Of a stretch of DNA of 64,000 nt, positions 10,531 to 21,577 are shown piece after piece; position 1 is the stretch's first letter, and each line of letters starts with the position of its first letter. Source of the DNA: Okapia johnstoni (lineage: Eukaryota; Chordata; Mammalia; Artiodactyla; Giraffidae). Under the pieces are notes generated by a model that worked only from the letters and a program-made list of their open reading frames with translations, did no database searches and was not told the origin of the DNA. The stretch lies in assembly GCA_024291935.2 (NCBI GenBank), contig CM044309.1, forward strand, positions 100,465,628 through 100,529,627. Reading direction: 5' to 3'. The translations under genes and the position numbers were made by a program.

Positions 10531-11624
10531 TGTTTTTTTTTACTGAAGGATGATTGCTTTACAGAATTTTGTTGTTTTCTGTCAAACCTCAACATGAATC
10601 AGCGATAGGTATACATATATCCCCTCCCTTTTGAACCTCCCTCCCATCTCTCACCCCATCCCATCCCTCTAGATTGATACAGAGCCCCTGTTTGAGTTTC
10701 CTGAGCCATACAGCAAATTCCCGTTGGCTATCTGTTTTATATATGGTAATGTAAGTTTCCATGTTACTCTTCCCATACATCTCGCCCTCTCCTCCCCTCT
10801 CACCATGTCCATAAGTCTATTCTCTATGTCTGTTTCTCCATTGCTTCCCTGTAAATACATTCTTCAGTACCACTCTTCTAGATTCCATATATATGCGTTA
10901 GAATACAATATTTATCTTTCTCTTTCTGACTCACTTCACTCAGTATAATAGGTTCTAGGTTCATCCACCTCATCAGAACTGACTCAAATGCATTTCTTTT
11001 TATGGCTGAGTATTACTCCATTGTGTATACGTACCACAACTTCTTTATCCATTCATCTTTTGATGGACATCTAGGTTGCTTCCATGTTCTAGCTATTGTA
11101 AATAGTGCTACAATGAACAGTGGGATACATATGTCTTTTTCCATGTTTTGGTTTCCTCAGGGTATATGCCTAGGAGTGGGATTGCTGGGTCATATGGTGA
11201 TTTTATTCCTCGTTTTTTAAGGAATGTCCATACCATCTTCCACAGTGGCTGTATCAATTTACATTCCCACCAACAGCGCAAGAGCATTCCTTTTTCTCCA
11301 CACCCTCTCCAGCATTTATTATTTGTAGACTTTTTGATGATGGCCATTCTGACCCGTGTGAGGTGATATCTCATTGTAGTTTTGTTTTGCATTTCTCTAA
11401 TAATGAGCTATCTTTTCATGTGTTTCTTAGCCATCTGTATGTCTTCTTTGGAGAAATGTCTGTTTGAAGTCTTTTTCCCACTTTTTGATTGGGTTGTTTG
11501 TTTTTCTGGCATTGAGTTGCAGGAGCTGCTTATATATTTTGGAAATTAATCCTTTGTCAGTTTTATCATTCGCTATTATTTTCTCCCATTCTGAGGGTTG
11601 TCTTCACCTTTCTTATAGTTTTCA
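10531..11624 (-). mobile_element. L1 3' part, antisense, with ORF2 tail
   Basis: About 1.1 kb on the minus strand: a 3' UTR with its A-tail seen as ttttttttactg near 10533, then coding sequence above 11100. A 13-bp perfect target duplication, gaaaggaaggatt, lies at 10518-10530 and 11625-11637. It is a complete 5'-truncated insertion. Confidence 0.96.
11108..11392 (-). pseudogene. L1 ORF2 C-terminal remnant
   Basis: The minus-strand frame reads with hallmark L1 ORF2 C-terminal text: [20 protein letters not shown], then [16 protein letters not shown], and [19 protein letters not shown]. This region carries the cysteine-rich end of ORF2 (endonuclease/reverse transcriptase protein for retrotransposition). 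The endonuclease and RT domains are absent because the element is truncated 5', so it cannot be functional. Its clear readability suggests a relatively young ruminant-lineage L1. Confidence 0.93.
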
Positions 11625-11699
11625 GAAAGGAAGGATTGTAAAGAAAATGGTAAATATATTGATTGATTGTAGATATGGTCTGGTCAAAGAGTCATTTTA

Positions 11700-12010
11700 A
11701 AATTTTAAGGATAGCCACTAAACAAATAGAAATCAAATATGTAACAGAGAATAAAGAGAGGAATTTTTTAAAGTAAGAAAGCTAGTAAAAAAAAATAATA
11801 ATAAAGAAAAAGCAGATAGAAAGCATAAAAGGAGATGGTAAAAAGAAATTTTAAATATCAGTAATCTCATCCACATAGTAAATATCACTTACTAATTAAT
11901 ATAAATGGATCACACTCACCAGTTAAAAGACAGAAATTCTAAGATTGGATAATTTTCACTCAAAGAAAATGAAGGGGATTGTAGAACAAGATAAATGATA
12001 TCACAAAGGA
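11700..12010 (+). mobile_element. Probable old L1 fragment
   Basis: Text such as cactcaccagttaaaagaca and ttctaagattggataatttt resembles the ORF2 region of old mammalian L1 and recalls the L1 remnant near 33.96 kb. Highly diverged with no open frame. Confidence 0.45.
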
Positions 12011-12159
12011 AAACACAGACTTCATAAATGCAGAATACAAGGCATTCTATAGGAAGCTAACTTGTTTCTGCAACAAGTCTAGAGTATGAAAGAAAAACGA
12101 ATGGCTCAGTATTAAAGGAGCTAAGAGATGTAACAAGCAACTTAAACACTGACCTTGTT

Positions 12160-12630
12160 TAGATCCTGATTTAAATTATCAGCTGTAAGAAATCATGAGA
12201 AAACTGGAGGAATTAAATTGTATATTGGGTATAAATGATACCCAAGAATTATTATTAGTTTCCTTGGATGTAGTAATGGTATTCTGTTATGTAGGAAAGA
12301 AAATTCATATTATTTAGAGGTACATATGAAATACATAAGGTGAAATGACATGATATATATAGAAAGTGCTTTAAAATAGTTTTGCAAAGAAAATAAAGGA
12401 TACATTTTTAAAGGGTTGGGGAAGTAATGTGATACTCCCTTCACCAGAGTATCTTCCTGACACAGGGATCGAACCTGGGTCTCCAACACTGCAGGTAGAT
12501 TCTTTACTATCTGAGCCACTGGGGAAGCCCAAATGTGATATAATTTTGATAATTAATGAATCTGGTTAATGGGTGCATAGGGGTTCATTGTACCACATTC
12601 TCTACTTTGAATATGTTTTTATAAAGTTTT
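12160..12630 (+). mobile_element. L1M 3' end, split by Bov-tA
   Basis: gtagtaatggtattctgtta and gaaatgacatgatatatata on the left, and gggtgcataggggttcattg on the right, fit old L1 3' UTRs. The antisense SINE at 12435-12531 interrupts it. Confidence 0.7.
12435..12531 (-). mobile_element. Bov-tA head fragment, antisense
   Basis: Reverse-complement tRNA-derived head (ggatcgaacctgggtctcca, ctgagccactggggaagccc). The B-box-like ggatcgaacc is intact on the minus strand. Target duplication aatgtgata at 12426-12434 and 12532-12540. The BovA body is almost absent, which makes this an unusually short copy. Confidence 0.92.
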
Positions 12631-12848
12631 AGTTCAACTCTAAGCTGTTCTCAGAAAATACTTCTAAAAGTTAATAAAACACAAGAAAATTAAATAAAAT
12701 CATAGAAAATGATACAACATTTATTAACACTCACCCAAAGAAAGCTAGAAAAACTGTATTCATATCAGAAAACCAGATCTTAAAGCAAAAAAAAAAATGG
12801 TGAGCAAGAGCATAAAGAAGATCTTTCGTAAAAATAAAAAGAAAAATT

Positions 12849-12990
12849 AGGGACTTACCTAGCAATCCAGTGGTTACTTCATGCCTCCAATGCAAGAGAC
12901 ACGAGTTTGATCCCTGGCCAGGGAACTAAAGTCCCACATGTCATGTGGTATGAGCAAAGAATTAAAACAACAACAACAAAAAAAAAAACC
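12849..12990 (+). mobile_element. CHR-type SINE, short
   Basis: gggacttacctagcaatcca head, gttacttcatgcctccaatg, gccagggaactaaagtccca, then an aacaacaacaacaaaa tail. Diverged copy. Confidence 0.88.
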
Positions 12991-13121
12991 CAATTAATGG
13001 GGAGAGATCCTGAGCCTGCAAGTACCTAATAACAGCACCCCAAAAATACATGAAATAAATATTGGCAGAGGCATGAGAAGTTAAAAAGTGATGAGCAGAG
13101 TGGGAAATTTTAATACACTGT

Positions 13122-13566
13122 AGTGGGTTAAATTGAGATTTCCAAAAGAATGGCCCCCTCCTGCCTCCCCTCTAACATTTGTTCATGTGACCTTATTTGG
13201 AAAAAGTGTCTTTGCAGTCGAAATCACGGATGAAACCACTCCAGATTATCTGGGTGGGCCCTAATAATAAATTCAATAAGACATCTTCTTGTAAAAGACA
13301 AGAGAGAAGACACAGACACAGAGAAGACAGCCATGTGAGGATGGACACAGTGGTCCACGTGATGCAGCCACAAGCCAAGCAATGTTGGGAGCCACCAGAA
13401 GCTGGAGGGGAGATTCTTCCCTACAGGTTAGGGGACTCGGAGCCCTGCCATCACCTTGATTTCAGACTTTTGGCCTCCAGAACAATAAGAGAATAAATTT
13501 CTGGTTTTTTGAGCCACCAAATCTATGGGGATTTGTTACCATAGCCCTAGAAAACCAATACATATA
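13122..13566 (+). mobile_element. MLT1-type LTR, near full length
   Basis: Begins tagtgggttaaattgagatt and ends tagccctagaaaaccaatac. Internal landmarks are catgtgaccttatttgg, gacacagacacagagaagac, gccatgtgaggatggac, and cctccagaacaataagagaa near the 3' end. About 445 bp, the expected size of a solitary MaLR LTR. No internal sequence is present. Confidence 0.85.
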
Positions 13567-14305
13567 CCTCTATCAACAGTTGTCAGATTAAGCAGACAAA
13601 AAATAATAAAAACATATAAAAGATTTAAACACTATAATTAGCAATTTTTGCCTAATGGGCATCTGTGCACTCCTGCAGTCAATTATGTTTTAAAAATACA
13701 CATTCTTATTAATTGCACAGGAACTGTCTATATAAATTTGAGCAATATTATAACAGACAATAATTTAAGTCAATATCATAGAGCTGAAAAAAGAGCAGGT
13801 GCATTGCCCAAGTGTGAGAAAAATTGGCTTAGAACTTTCTGACCCTTTAATCTGCTGGAGACAGCCTGTCTTCTTTGTGTTTAGAAGAAAAGATAGTTCA
13901 CTAATTAGCCACAAAGAAACAACTACACCCAGGCTCTTAGTTTTATCTATTTTGAACAACTCTTATAGGAATTCAAATTTTCAAGGACACATAGATTCCA
14001 TTGTCATTTCAAAATAAGCACTCATGCTAGATTCATTGTCATCATTACTAGCAGGATAATTACTCTTAAAGTAACAGTCCCCAGAAGCAAGAAGGTTTTT
14101 TTTTTTTTTTCCTTCTTCCTGGTGTTGCTGATCAACCCTGAGGCTTCATAAGTAAAGACACACAAAGTTAACATGCTTAAATAAATTTTGCATGAATCAG
14201 ATCGTACATTTTACATGCCTCTCTCAAAACGAAGTAGGTTAACAAGTGCAACACCTGGACATTTAGATGGTCAAGATAATGTTCAAAAATCATGATATCT
14301 ATCCG
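13567..14305. other. Unassigned AT-rich DNA
   Basis: T run near 14096-14110. No gene or named repeat recognised. Confidence 0.4.
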
Positions 14306-14316
14306 TCTTTCTTAAC

Positions 14317-14527
14317 CGGCTTCCCTGATGGCTCAGATAGTAAAGAATCAGCCTGCAATGCCAGAGACCTAGGTTTGATCCCTGAGTCAGGAAGATCCCC
14401 TGGAGAAGAGAATGGTTACCCACTCCAGTATTCTTGCCTGGGAAATCCTATGGATAGAGAAGCCTGGCAGACTACAGTTCATGGGTTCACAAAGCGTCAG
14501 ACATGACTGAATGACTTTCACTTTTCA
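14317..14527 (+). mobile_element. Bov-tA SINE, sense member of an opposed pair
   Basis: Head cggcttccctgatggctcag, body acccactccagtattcttgc, end catgactgaatgactttcac. Target duplication tctttcttaac at 14306-14316 and 14528-14538. The right-hand duplication overlaps the target used by the next SINE. Confidence 0.95.
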
Positions 14528-14544
14528 TCTTTCTTAACTAGTAT

Positions 14545-14766
14545 GTGCATGCATGTATGTGTGCTTAGTCACTCAGTCATGTCTGATGCTTTGCAACTCA
14601 ATGAACTGTAGTCCGCCAGGCTCCTCTGCCATGGGACTTCCCAGGCAAGAATACTGGAATGGGTAGCCATTCCCTTCTCCAGGGGATCTTCCTAACCCAG
14701 GGATCGAACACAGGTCCCCTGCATTGAGGGCAGATTCTTTACCATCTGAGCCACCAGAGAAGCACG
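14545..14766 (-). mobile_element. Bov-tA SINE, antisense member of an opposed pair
   Basis: Reverse orientation: gtgcttagtcactcagtcat at the tail side and accatctgagccaccagaga at the head side. Perfect 13-bp duplication tcttaactagtat at 14532-14544 and 14767-14779. This site partly overlaps the previous SINE's duplication. Confidence 0.95.
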
Positions 14767-14779
14767 TCTTAACTAGTAT

Positions 14780-15825
14780 ACTAACATGAAACAAGAATCA
14801 AAATAGAGCAACGTGATAGGTGGGTACCAGGATGGTGAATATCTTTTCCTTTCTTTCTGCAGTGCATCATTTATACCATTACCTCCTTGGGGCAAACACT
14901 AGGTTGTTATATTTTTTTCAGCACATTTCTATTTAACCATGAAATGTGTGTATACTTCCAGCTTGTAGAAATATTAGATGATCATTTTATTAAAGGAAAA
15001 AACTCTTTGCCACTTCTGCAAACTATTGTGTCTCCTGGCCCCCAGTGAGGGCAGAAATCTTTAGAGCTGAATCCATTTGGAAGGAGAGATGTTTGCCCAG
15101 TGAAGTGTGAAATGTGTCCTAGGATATCTGGGAGAAAGGTCACTGTGCCAGGGTTTCCATTTCATGAGCTGTACACTGTCACGGCATTTCCTGAAGAGAT
15201 TATGTAATGTTTTTGGACGAAGACCTCTTTGGTTGCCCACTCTTCGTGAAAAGCAAGCTTTGGAAGGGACAGGTGAAGGCCTGAAAAAGACAATTCCTTA
15301 GGGTAGCTATGCAGATAAAGCCACCGGGTCTGATGACCCATAAAATACTTTAAGTTCTAACCAGCTCTTGCCACAGAACAGTGTCACAATCACTTCTAAC
15401 AGTGAGAGCCAAGTCTGCCAGCAGACGTCATCTGATGGGTTCCAAATTTCTCCTGCATCCTCACTCTTCCTCATGTTGTGGGGATTTTTTTGATTTTGGT
15501 TTGTTTTTTTTTTTTTTTTTTTTGAGACTAGATTGATTGCTTTTGAATTCCCAGGCTAGAGACCTACACTAATGTGCATGACTGCCTTAAAGGGGTGGGA
15601 TGATACCTGCTGAGAAGCCATCTCCAATGTGAGGGAAAATCAAATCTGGAACCATGAACTTTTAGGCTAGCCCAACCCTCTCCAAAGATAAATAGTTTCC
15701 GAATCCTTTCTGTCCTTTTTGCTTCCTTTCGTCAACTCCCTGAGAGTTTCTGCGGCCCTGCCATATACTTCCTTGTCCCCTGTTACATTCCCATGGAATT
15801 CCCACTCCACTGGCTTTCCCTGTTA
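14780..15825. other. 1-kb unassigned DNA
   Basis: Long T run at about 15507-15523. Small frames such as 15107-15301 show no familiar domain. No repeat recognised. Confidence 0.4.
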
Positions 15826-16046
15826 GTGCTGTGCTCAGTCACTCAGTCGTATCCAACTCTTTGTGACCCCGTGGACTTTAGCCCATCAGGCTCCTCTGTC
15901 CATGGGATTCTCCATGCAAGAATACTGGAGTGGGTTGCCATGCCCTCCTCCAGGGGATCTTCTGGACTCAGGGATTGAACCCAGGTTTCCTGTGTTTCTT
16001 GCATCGCAGACGGATTCTTTACCCACTGAACCCCCTGGGAAGCCCC
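15826..16046 (-). mobile_element. Bov-tA SINE, antisense
   Basis: gtgctcagtcactcagtcgt, ccaactctttgtgaccccgt and actgaaccccctgggaagcc mark tail, body and head. I could not see a clean target duplication. Confidence 0.93.
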
Positions 16047-16207
16047 CTTCAGCTGTTTAGCAGGTGCCTAGAGGAGTGTGGGGGTGGGGTCTCTATATTC
16101 ATAAGAGAAACATGGCATGTCTCCCACAGGATACAATGTGTCTCCAACTGAAGATGGGTTGAATGAGGGGGTAGAAATTCAGCTATTCACCTAAGTAATT
16201 TGAAACA

Positions 16208-16254
16208 CTGCTGCTGCTGCTGCTGCTAAGTCGCTTCAGTCGTGTCCGACTCTG
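16208..16254 (-). mobile_element. BovA tail fragment with (CTG)n, antisense
   Basis: Six to seven ctg units precede ctaagtcgcttcagtcgtgt, i.e. a BovA end whose tail reads (GCA)n on the minus strand. Only about 47 bp remains. Confidence 0.9.
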
Positions 16255-16484
16255 TTCTGTATTAAAACAAACACAGATGTGTTATGGATTCGCATGCAAA
16301 AGCCACATTAATTTTTAAAGTGAAAGGGAGACTTCAAAGAACTTTAGCATCTGTGGAGGGTGGCTCCTGGCTGCACCAGCAGACTCTCTGCTCATCCATT
16401 CTCACTTTCCTCTACCTGCCATGTGAGCAAGGGCACCTGAAAACATCTGCCCAAATCCCAGACTGCTCTCAGCTTGTTATGGAC
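16255..16484. other. Unassigned DNA
   Basis: No recognised gene or repeat. Confidence 0.35.
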
Positions 16485-16620
16485 TTCATTCATCGCCTTG
16501 AACGCCTACTATGTGCCAGAGTGCATGACTATAAATACATTTAAACACAGCCCTACCTTGAAGTAGCTTGTACTTCAGAGAGACTAACATGATTAAGTAG
16601 CTATGATAGAATGTCACAAC
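16485..16620 (+). repeat. Ancient mammalian repeat core
   Basis: cgcctactatgtgccagagt followed by accttgaagtagcttgtact is characteristic of the old, unnamed dispersed family noted at 293 and 63850. Confidence 0.5.
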
Positions 16621-16644
16621 TTTTTAAAAAATACTCAGTATATT

Positions 16645-16924
16645 CATTCATTTATTTATTTATTTTTGGCTGCACTGGCTCTTCATTGCTGTGCACGGGC
16701 TTTCTCTAATTGCAGCAAGCAGGGGCTACTCTCTCACGGTAGTGGCTTCTCTTGTTGAGGAGTATGGGCTGTAGGGCGCGGGCTTCTGTAGTTGTAGCAC
16801 ACGGGTGCAGTGTGGTACACGAGCTTAGTGTCCTGGGGCCTATGGAATCTTCCTGGAGCAGGGATCAAACCCAAGCCCCCTGGGCTGGCAGGTGGATTCT
16901 TAACCACTGGACTGCCAGGGAAGT
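16645..16924 (-). mobile_element. CHR-type SINE, antisense
   Basis: A-tail appears as (ttta)n at 16648-16664. Body text is agcaggggctactctctcac and gttgtagcacacgggtgcag. The tRNA-like head ends with accactggactgccagggaa near 16903-16922. Near full length. Confidence 0.92.
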
Positions 16925-17223
16925 ACAGAATGTAGGTTTTATAAGACATAATTATAATAAAGGTATATCCAACAGCTATAATATCACACATAAGGTGGCA
17001 ATTCACCATTTTGGACACTACCAAAGAAGAGTTCAAAGTCTGGCCATCTGGCTGTATTCTTTAAACTGTGTATACTTCTCTACCACATCTCCTACTATCA
17101 GCAAAGCCTGCCTTAGGCAGTACATTTCTGTGTCTAGTTAATTTATTTTCCAATAGTACCCAATGCATATGGACCCTAATGTATTATTTTGATGCTATGA
17201 AATGGTATTGGTTAAACACAATA
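16925..17223. other. Unassigned DNA
   Basis: About 300 bp without a recognised gene or repeat. Confidence 0.35.
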
Positions 17224-18025
17224 TTATGGGTTGAACTGCTTTCCCCCAAAGAAAAATAGGCTTCAGTTCTAACCCCGTGTCTCAGAATATGGCTTCATCC
17301 AGAAATAGGGTCTTCACAGAGGTAAGCAAGGTAAAATGAGGTCTTTAGAGTAACCCTAACCTAATACTGAACTGTGGTGTTGGAGAAGACTCTTGAGAAT
17401 CCCTTGGACTGCAAGGAGATCAAACCAGTCAACCCTAAAGGAAATCAACCTGGAATATTCATTGGAAGGACTGAGGCTTAAGCTGAAGCTCCAATACTTT
17501 AGCCACCTGATATGAAGAGTCAATTCACTGGAAAAGAGCCTGATGCTGGGAAAGATTGAGGGCAAGAGGAGAAGGGGGTAGCAGACGATGAGATGGTTGG
17601 ATGGCATCATCGACTCAATGGACATGAATTTGAGCAAGCTCCAGAAGATGGTGAAGGACAGGGAAGCATGGCGTGCTGCAATACATGAGGTCGCAGATTT
17701 GGACACGACTGAGCAACTGAGCAACAACAACAACCTAATATGACTGGTGTTCCTATAAAAGGGAGAATAGTGGACACCTATCCACAAAAAGGAAAAATAA
17801 TGGGAAAAGAAACTGGAAGAAGACCATAATGGGACTGGAGCGATTCATTTACAAGTAACACTAAGGATTGCAGGCATCCCTCCTAGAGCCATCTGACAGA
17901 GCCTGGCCCTGCTGACACCTTGATCTCAGACCCCAAGCCTCCAGGATTGTGAGGCAGTAAGTTTCTACGGTTTTGAGCTGCCCAGTTCGGGGTTCCTGCT
18001 ACAACAGCCCTAGGAAACTGACACA
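17224..18025 (+). mobile_element. MLT1-type LTR, split by BovB
   Basis: Left part 17224-17366 (gggttgaactgctttccccc, agaatatggcttcatccag) and right part 17732-18025 (accttgatctcagaccccaa, cctccaggattgtgaggcag, aacagccctaggaaactgac) are one LTR. The BovB between them has a 9-bp duplication. Confidence 0.85.
17367..17731 (+). mobile_element. BovB 3' fragment inside MLT1
   Basis: Starts ctgaactgtggtgttggaga, runs through the BovB C-terminal coding/3' UTR zone and ends in gcaacaacaacaa. Perfect duplication aacctaata at 17358-17366 and 17732-17740. Confidence 0.95.
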
Positions 18026-18214
18026 CACGTTCTCCATTTCAGAATAAGTTTATAATCTCTTTTCCGAAAATAAACCTCAGCTCTGTCATCCTCGGCACAT
18101 TCTCTGCTCAAAGCTAGCCTCCAAGTAAATGTCTCTACTGCAGTGGTTCTCAAAGTACCATCTCTGGACCAGCAGCAAAGAGCATCAGCAGGGAACTTGT
18201 TAAGAAATGCTGGT

Positions 18215-18483
18215 CCCCATTGACATATCTACATTATCATGTATAAAAGAGATTGTTAGTAAGAAGCAGCTGTATAGCACAGGGAGCCCAGCCCAGTGCT
18301 CTGTGATGTCCTAGACGGGTGGGATGTGGAGTGGGGAAGGCTCGAGAGAGGGGATATGTGTATACTTATAAGTGATTCACGTTGTTGTACAGCAGAAAAT
18401 AACACAACATTGGAAAGCAATTATCTCCCAATTAAGAAAGGAAGGAAGGAAGGGAGGGAGGGAGGCAGGAAGGGGAAAAAAAA
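18215..18483 (+). mobile_element. L1 3' UTR fragment inside MER5A
   Basis: agcagctgtatagcacaggg, gtgattcacgttgttgtaca and ggaaagcaattatctcccaa are L1 3' UTR text. The tail is a GGAA/GGGA-rich run at 18437-18475 plus an A run. Target duplication aaatgctggt at 18205-18214 and 18484-18493. Confidence 0.94.
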
Positions 18484-18490
18484 AAATGCT
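18437..18490. repeat. (GGAA/GGGA)n simple repeat
   Basis: gaaggaaggaagggagggag followed by an A run. It lies at the 3' end of the L1 insertion, so it probably grew from its A-rich tail. Confidence 0.9.
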
Positions 18491-18572
18491 GGTTCCACCC
18501 TGGATCTGTGAAAATCAGAAACTTAGAGCAAGCCAATGGGGTGAATGTGGCTTGAGAATCACTGCTCTACTG

Positions 18573-19925
18573 CATGTGCCAGCCAATCTCACTTGCCCCT
18601 GAATTGTATTCTGTTCCAAGTATTAAGGATTATTGGGTATGCATTCTCATTTTCTGAAATATCACAAGAGTAAGAATAAGCTCCAGCTTTCATATGATTT
18701 TCTCCCAACTGAATCTGCAAACACCCTACAGAGTTTCTTTTGAAGATTCTTTAATTCTGTGATAGACAAAACTGGCAAGGGAATAATGTGTAGAGTTTTT
18801 TGCAATTTTCTCCCACACTTGGAACTGGAATCCCAGGTGCCCTGATACCCAGGACCCTCTCCTACATCAAATTCAGCAGACCACCCCATCCAACCCTACG
18901 TTTTCCCATAATATCCCATGCTCCCAAATCTCCTTCTCTCTCCCCCTCCATAAAGTGCCCATTCACTCAGAAGACTGGAGTCAACAATGTAGAGGAAACT
19001 GTGGATTCATTCATTATTAAAATATGAATGACTCACAGCCCTTCTTCTTTAACTAGACTAGGTTGCTTGATTTTACTTTAAAGGTGATATTTCACACAAA
19101 AGAACTCTGTTTGGGCAGAACTCTAGTTGAAAAAGCACAATATAGAAATAAAACAGAAATCTGTTTGTTTTACTTATTTTTGAGGGTGGGTTTGAGGAAT
19201 GGATAACCGGTGCCCTTTAAATTACAAGTTCCTGAGCAAACACTCAGCTCACATGAGGCCAGTCCTGTTTGGCAGCTCTAACCCATTCCTGGTCACCAGG
19301 CTGCCAGCTTGTTGACCTTGAAAAAAATGGCACCAGGCCTATCCTTCTACTTTTGCTACATTCTATTTTGGCGTTGGTTTTTTTTGTTGGTGGTGGTGGG
19401 GATTTTTTTTTTTTTTGATATTTCAATTTTTTAACAGGAAATTTTAGCTGCTGGTTTGAATCTAATTGAAGTATTTTGTATGCACACACTAAGACCCCAC
19501 GGCTAGGGTGTATTTTTAATAAATCAAACAAATAAATTCCAAGCTTTGTACTAACTGAAATGTCCTCATGCCTTTAATGGTTGCCCCCTGAAATGGAAAT
19601 ACTAAGAAATGCAGGAACAATGTCTCTTTAGTGGCAAACAAACCCAAGGAAGCAGGGGTGGAATTTAAAAGGAGTATGAAATTCATGGCATAAATTGTCC
19701 TGGAAATTGGCCCCCAGTTCTCAGCTTGTAGAGATTACTCTAAACCTAAGGCAATGGATGGGGAAAGGGAAATTAACGTGTAATGAACATTGTGCCAAGT
19801 ACTTTACTTCTATTATTGGACAGTTGGGTTAAAGACTTCAACCAATCCATGCAGTCCCCTGAAGAGTAACCTCAGCCCTTGGTCACATTTTATGACTGAT
19901 TTAGATTTGTCACTATAAGGGATCA
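18573..19925. other. 1.35-kb unassigned DNA
   Basis: No gene or named repeat recognised. T-rich and G-rich runs at about 19378-19418 (ttggtggtggtgggg). Frames here are short. Confidence 0.4.
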
Positions 19926-20062
19926 GAGCTTCCCAGGTGACACGAGTAGTAAAAAACCTACCTGCCAATACAGGAGATGTAAGAGATGTAGGTTCAATCC
20001 CTGGGTTGAGAAGATCCCCTAGAGGAGGTTATGGCAACCCACTCCAGTATTCTGGAGAATTA
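19926..20062 (+). mobile_element. Bov-tA SINE, 3'-truncated
   Basis: Head gagcttcccaggtgacacga and early body gcaacccactccagtattct, then the match stops, so most of the BovA body is missing. Confidence 0.9.
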
Positions 20063-20389
20063 CAGGAATTTCTTATTCCTATAAAGGTGGCATGTGTCTG
20101 GGTGTACCTGGTGAACTGATCTCCAGGCAACTATCTGTACAGATTGATTTGAGTTCAACAGAAAGAAACATACTAGAACATGTTTTCTGAGTAGGCACCT
20201 AGAAGCAGAGAAGGCGCCAGAAGAGGGAAGGACTTACCAGAAGACAGATGCTTCCTCTGTCCAGACACACCATCTAGCTCGGTGCCCCATGGAGAGTCAG
20301 GGTGCAAGCCACCACCAGGGACAAGCAGAACTACTCAAAGCTTGGGTGACAACTGGCTGGAACATCCTCTGACTCTATATAGAACTCAG
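20063..20389. other. Unassigned DNA
   Basis: About 330 bp without a recognised gene or repeat. Confidence 0.35.
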
Positions 20390-20535
20390 TGAGTTCTGGC
20401 TCTCTCTTGGGTCTTGCTCTAATCTGGCTTGCCTTTCCATCATTCCACCTAAACTGCTCTTGTGACAGTCACAGGTGACCTCTGTGTTGAGAAATGTCAG
20501 CTCTCCTCTTACTTCAATAGCGACATCGCTCATCT
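20390..20535 (+). mobile_element. L2 LINE fossil (RT region)
   Basis: ctaatctggcttgcctttcc, cctaaactgctcttgtgaca and gtcacaggtgacctctgtgt follow the order of the L2 reverse-transcriptase segment (a SGF...ET AL...V.DL-like protein). It is far too decayed to be coding. Confidence 0.6.
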
Positions 20536-20699
20536 TTTATGTTCTTTTCCAAAAGTTTTTATTTTATAGACGTTCAGTTCCTCTGAATGAATGTCAAACA
20601 GCTAAAGGAAAATGAATCCATTCAATAACTGAACTAATAAGACTGATTACAACAGTAATATCTCACACTGTTGAGCATTTACCATGGGCTTTATATAGT

Positions 20700-20922
20700 C
20701 CAGGGTTTCCCTGGTGGCTCAGACAGTAAAGAATTTGCCTGCTGTCCAGGAGACCCAGGTTCAATCTCCGGGTCAGGAAGATCCCCTGGAGAAAGAAATG
20801 GCAACCCACTCCAGTATTCTTGCCTGGAGAATTCCATGGACAGAGGAGCTTGGTGGGTTACAGACCACAGGGTAACAAAGAGTCGGACATGACTGAAGCT
20901 ACTCAGCACACATGCACGAACT
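20700..20922 (+). mobile_element. Bov-tA SINE
   Basis: Head gtttccctggtggctcagac, body aatggcaacccactccagta, end gagtcggacatgactgaagc. Full length with a CA-rich end. Confidence 0.94.
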
Positions 20923-21365
20923 CACGTCAATAAAAATTAATAATAAATTTAAAAAAAGAAGGTCAGGTTCTTGGAAAGGTCACCACACTACTTTGCTTCC
21001 CCACGTTACTGGCCCAGCTCAGGCCCTGGTGTCCTCACCTGTAGCCTGAGGGGCAGAGCTCCAGTCGTAGGAGCCAGGACAAGCACGCAGCCCAGCAGGC
21101 AGGAGGTCTGTGGGTGACCATCAACAGCTGAGATGCCCAGGGTTCCCAGAGCAGGGTGGAAGGAAACCTCAGCAGTGGCTGCTGCTCTCATTAAAGGCTG
21201 ACGGGGAAATTGGAGGGTTGCAGACGCTCAGATATGAGGTTGGAGTTCAAGGGTAGAGATCTTATCCCTGAAGAAGGAAATGGGAAAACAAAGCAAGACA
21301 GTAACACTAAAAAAGATTTTTCAGCAGATTACAAAAATTGAAAATAAGGAGCAGTGAACAGAACA
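20923..21365. other. Unassigned DNA
   Basis: A-rich start at 20935-20960 and a GC-richer patch at 21010-21190. No gene or repeat recognised. A minus-strand frame at 21006-21191 has no familiar domain. Confidence 0.35.
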
Positions 21366-21577
21366 CAAAATCATAGGCTCCTGGGGTGGGTGGGGCTAGG
21401 GGGAGAACAGAGGGAAGGATAAATAAGGAATTGGGCATTAACAGATATACATTACTATATATAAATAAATAAACAACAAGGATCTACTATGTATCACAGG
21501 GAACTATATTCAACATCCTGTAATAACCTATAACAGAAAAGAATCTGAAAAAGTATATATATGTACATATACATATG

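Larger units (their letters stand above)
18141..18564 (+). mobile_element. MER5A (hAT-Charlie) DNA transposon, split by L1
   Basis: Begins cagtggttctcaaag and ends cttgagaatcactg, giving near-perfect terminal inverted repeats. An 8-bp duplication ctctactg at 18133-18140 and 18565-18572 fits hAT transposition. Non-autonomous with no transposase. Internal text ggaccagcagcaaagagcat and gggaacttgttaagaaatgc matches the family. An L1 at 18215-18483 interrupts it. Confidence 0.95.

Noticed and set aside
16208..16228. (CTG)n run as an unstable disease-type triplet repeat
   Set aside because: It is the short tail of an antisense BovA, matching (GCA)n tails at 9614 and 27408.
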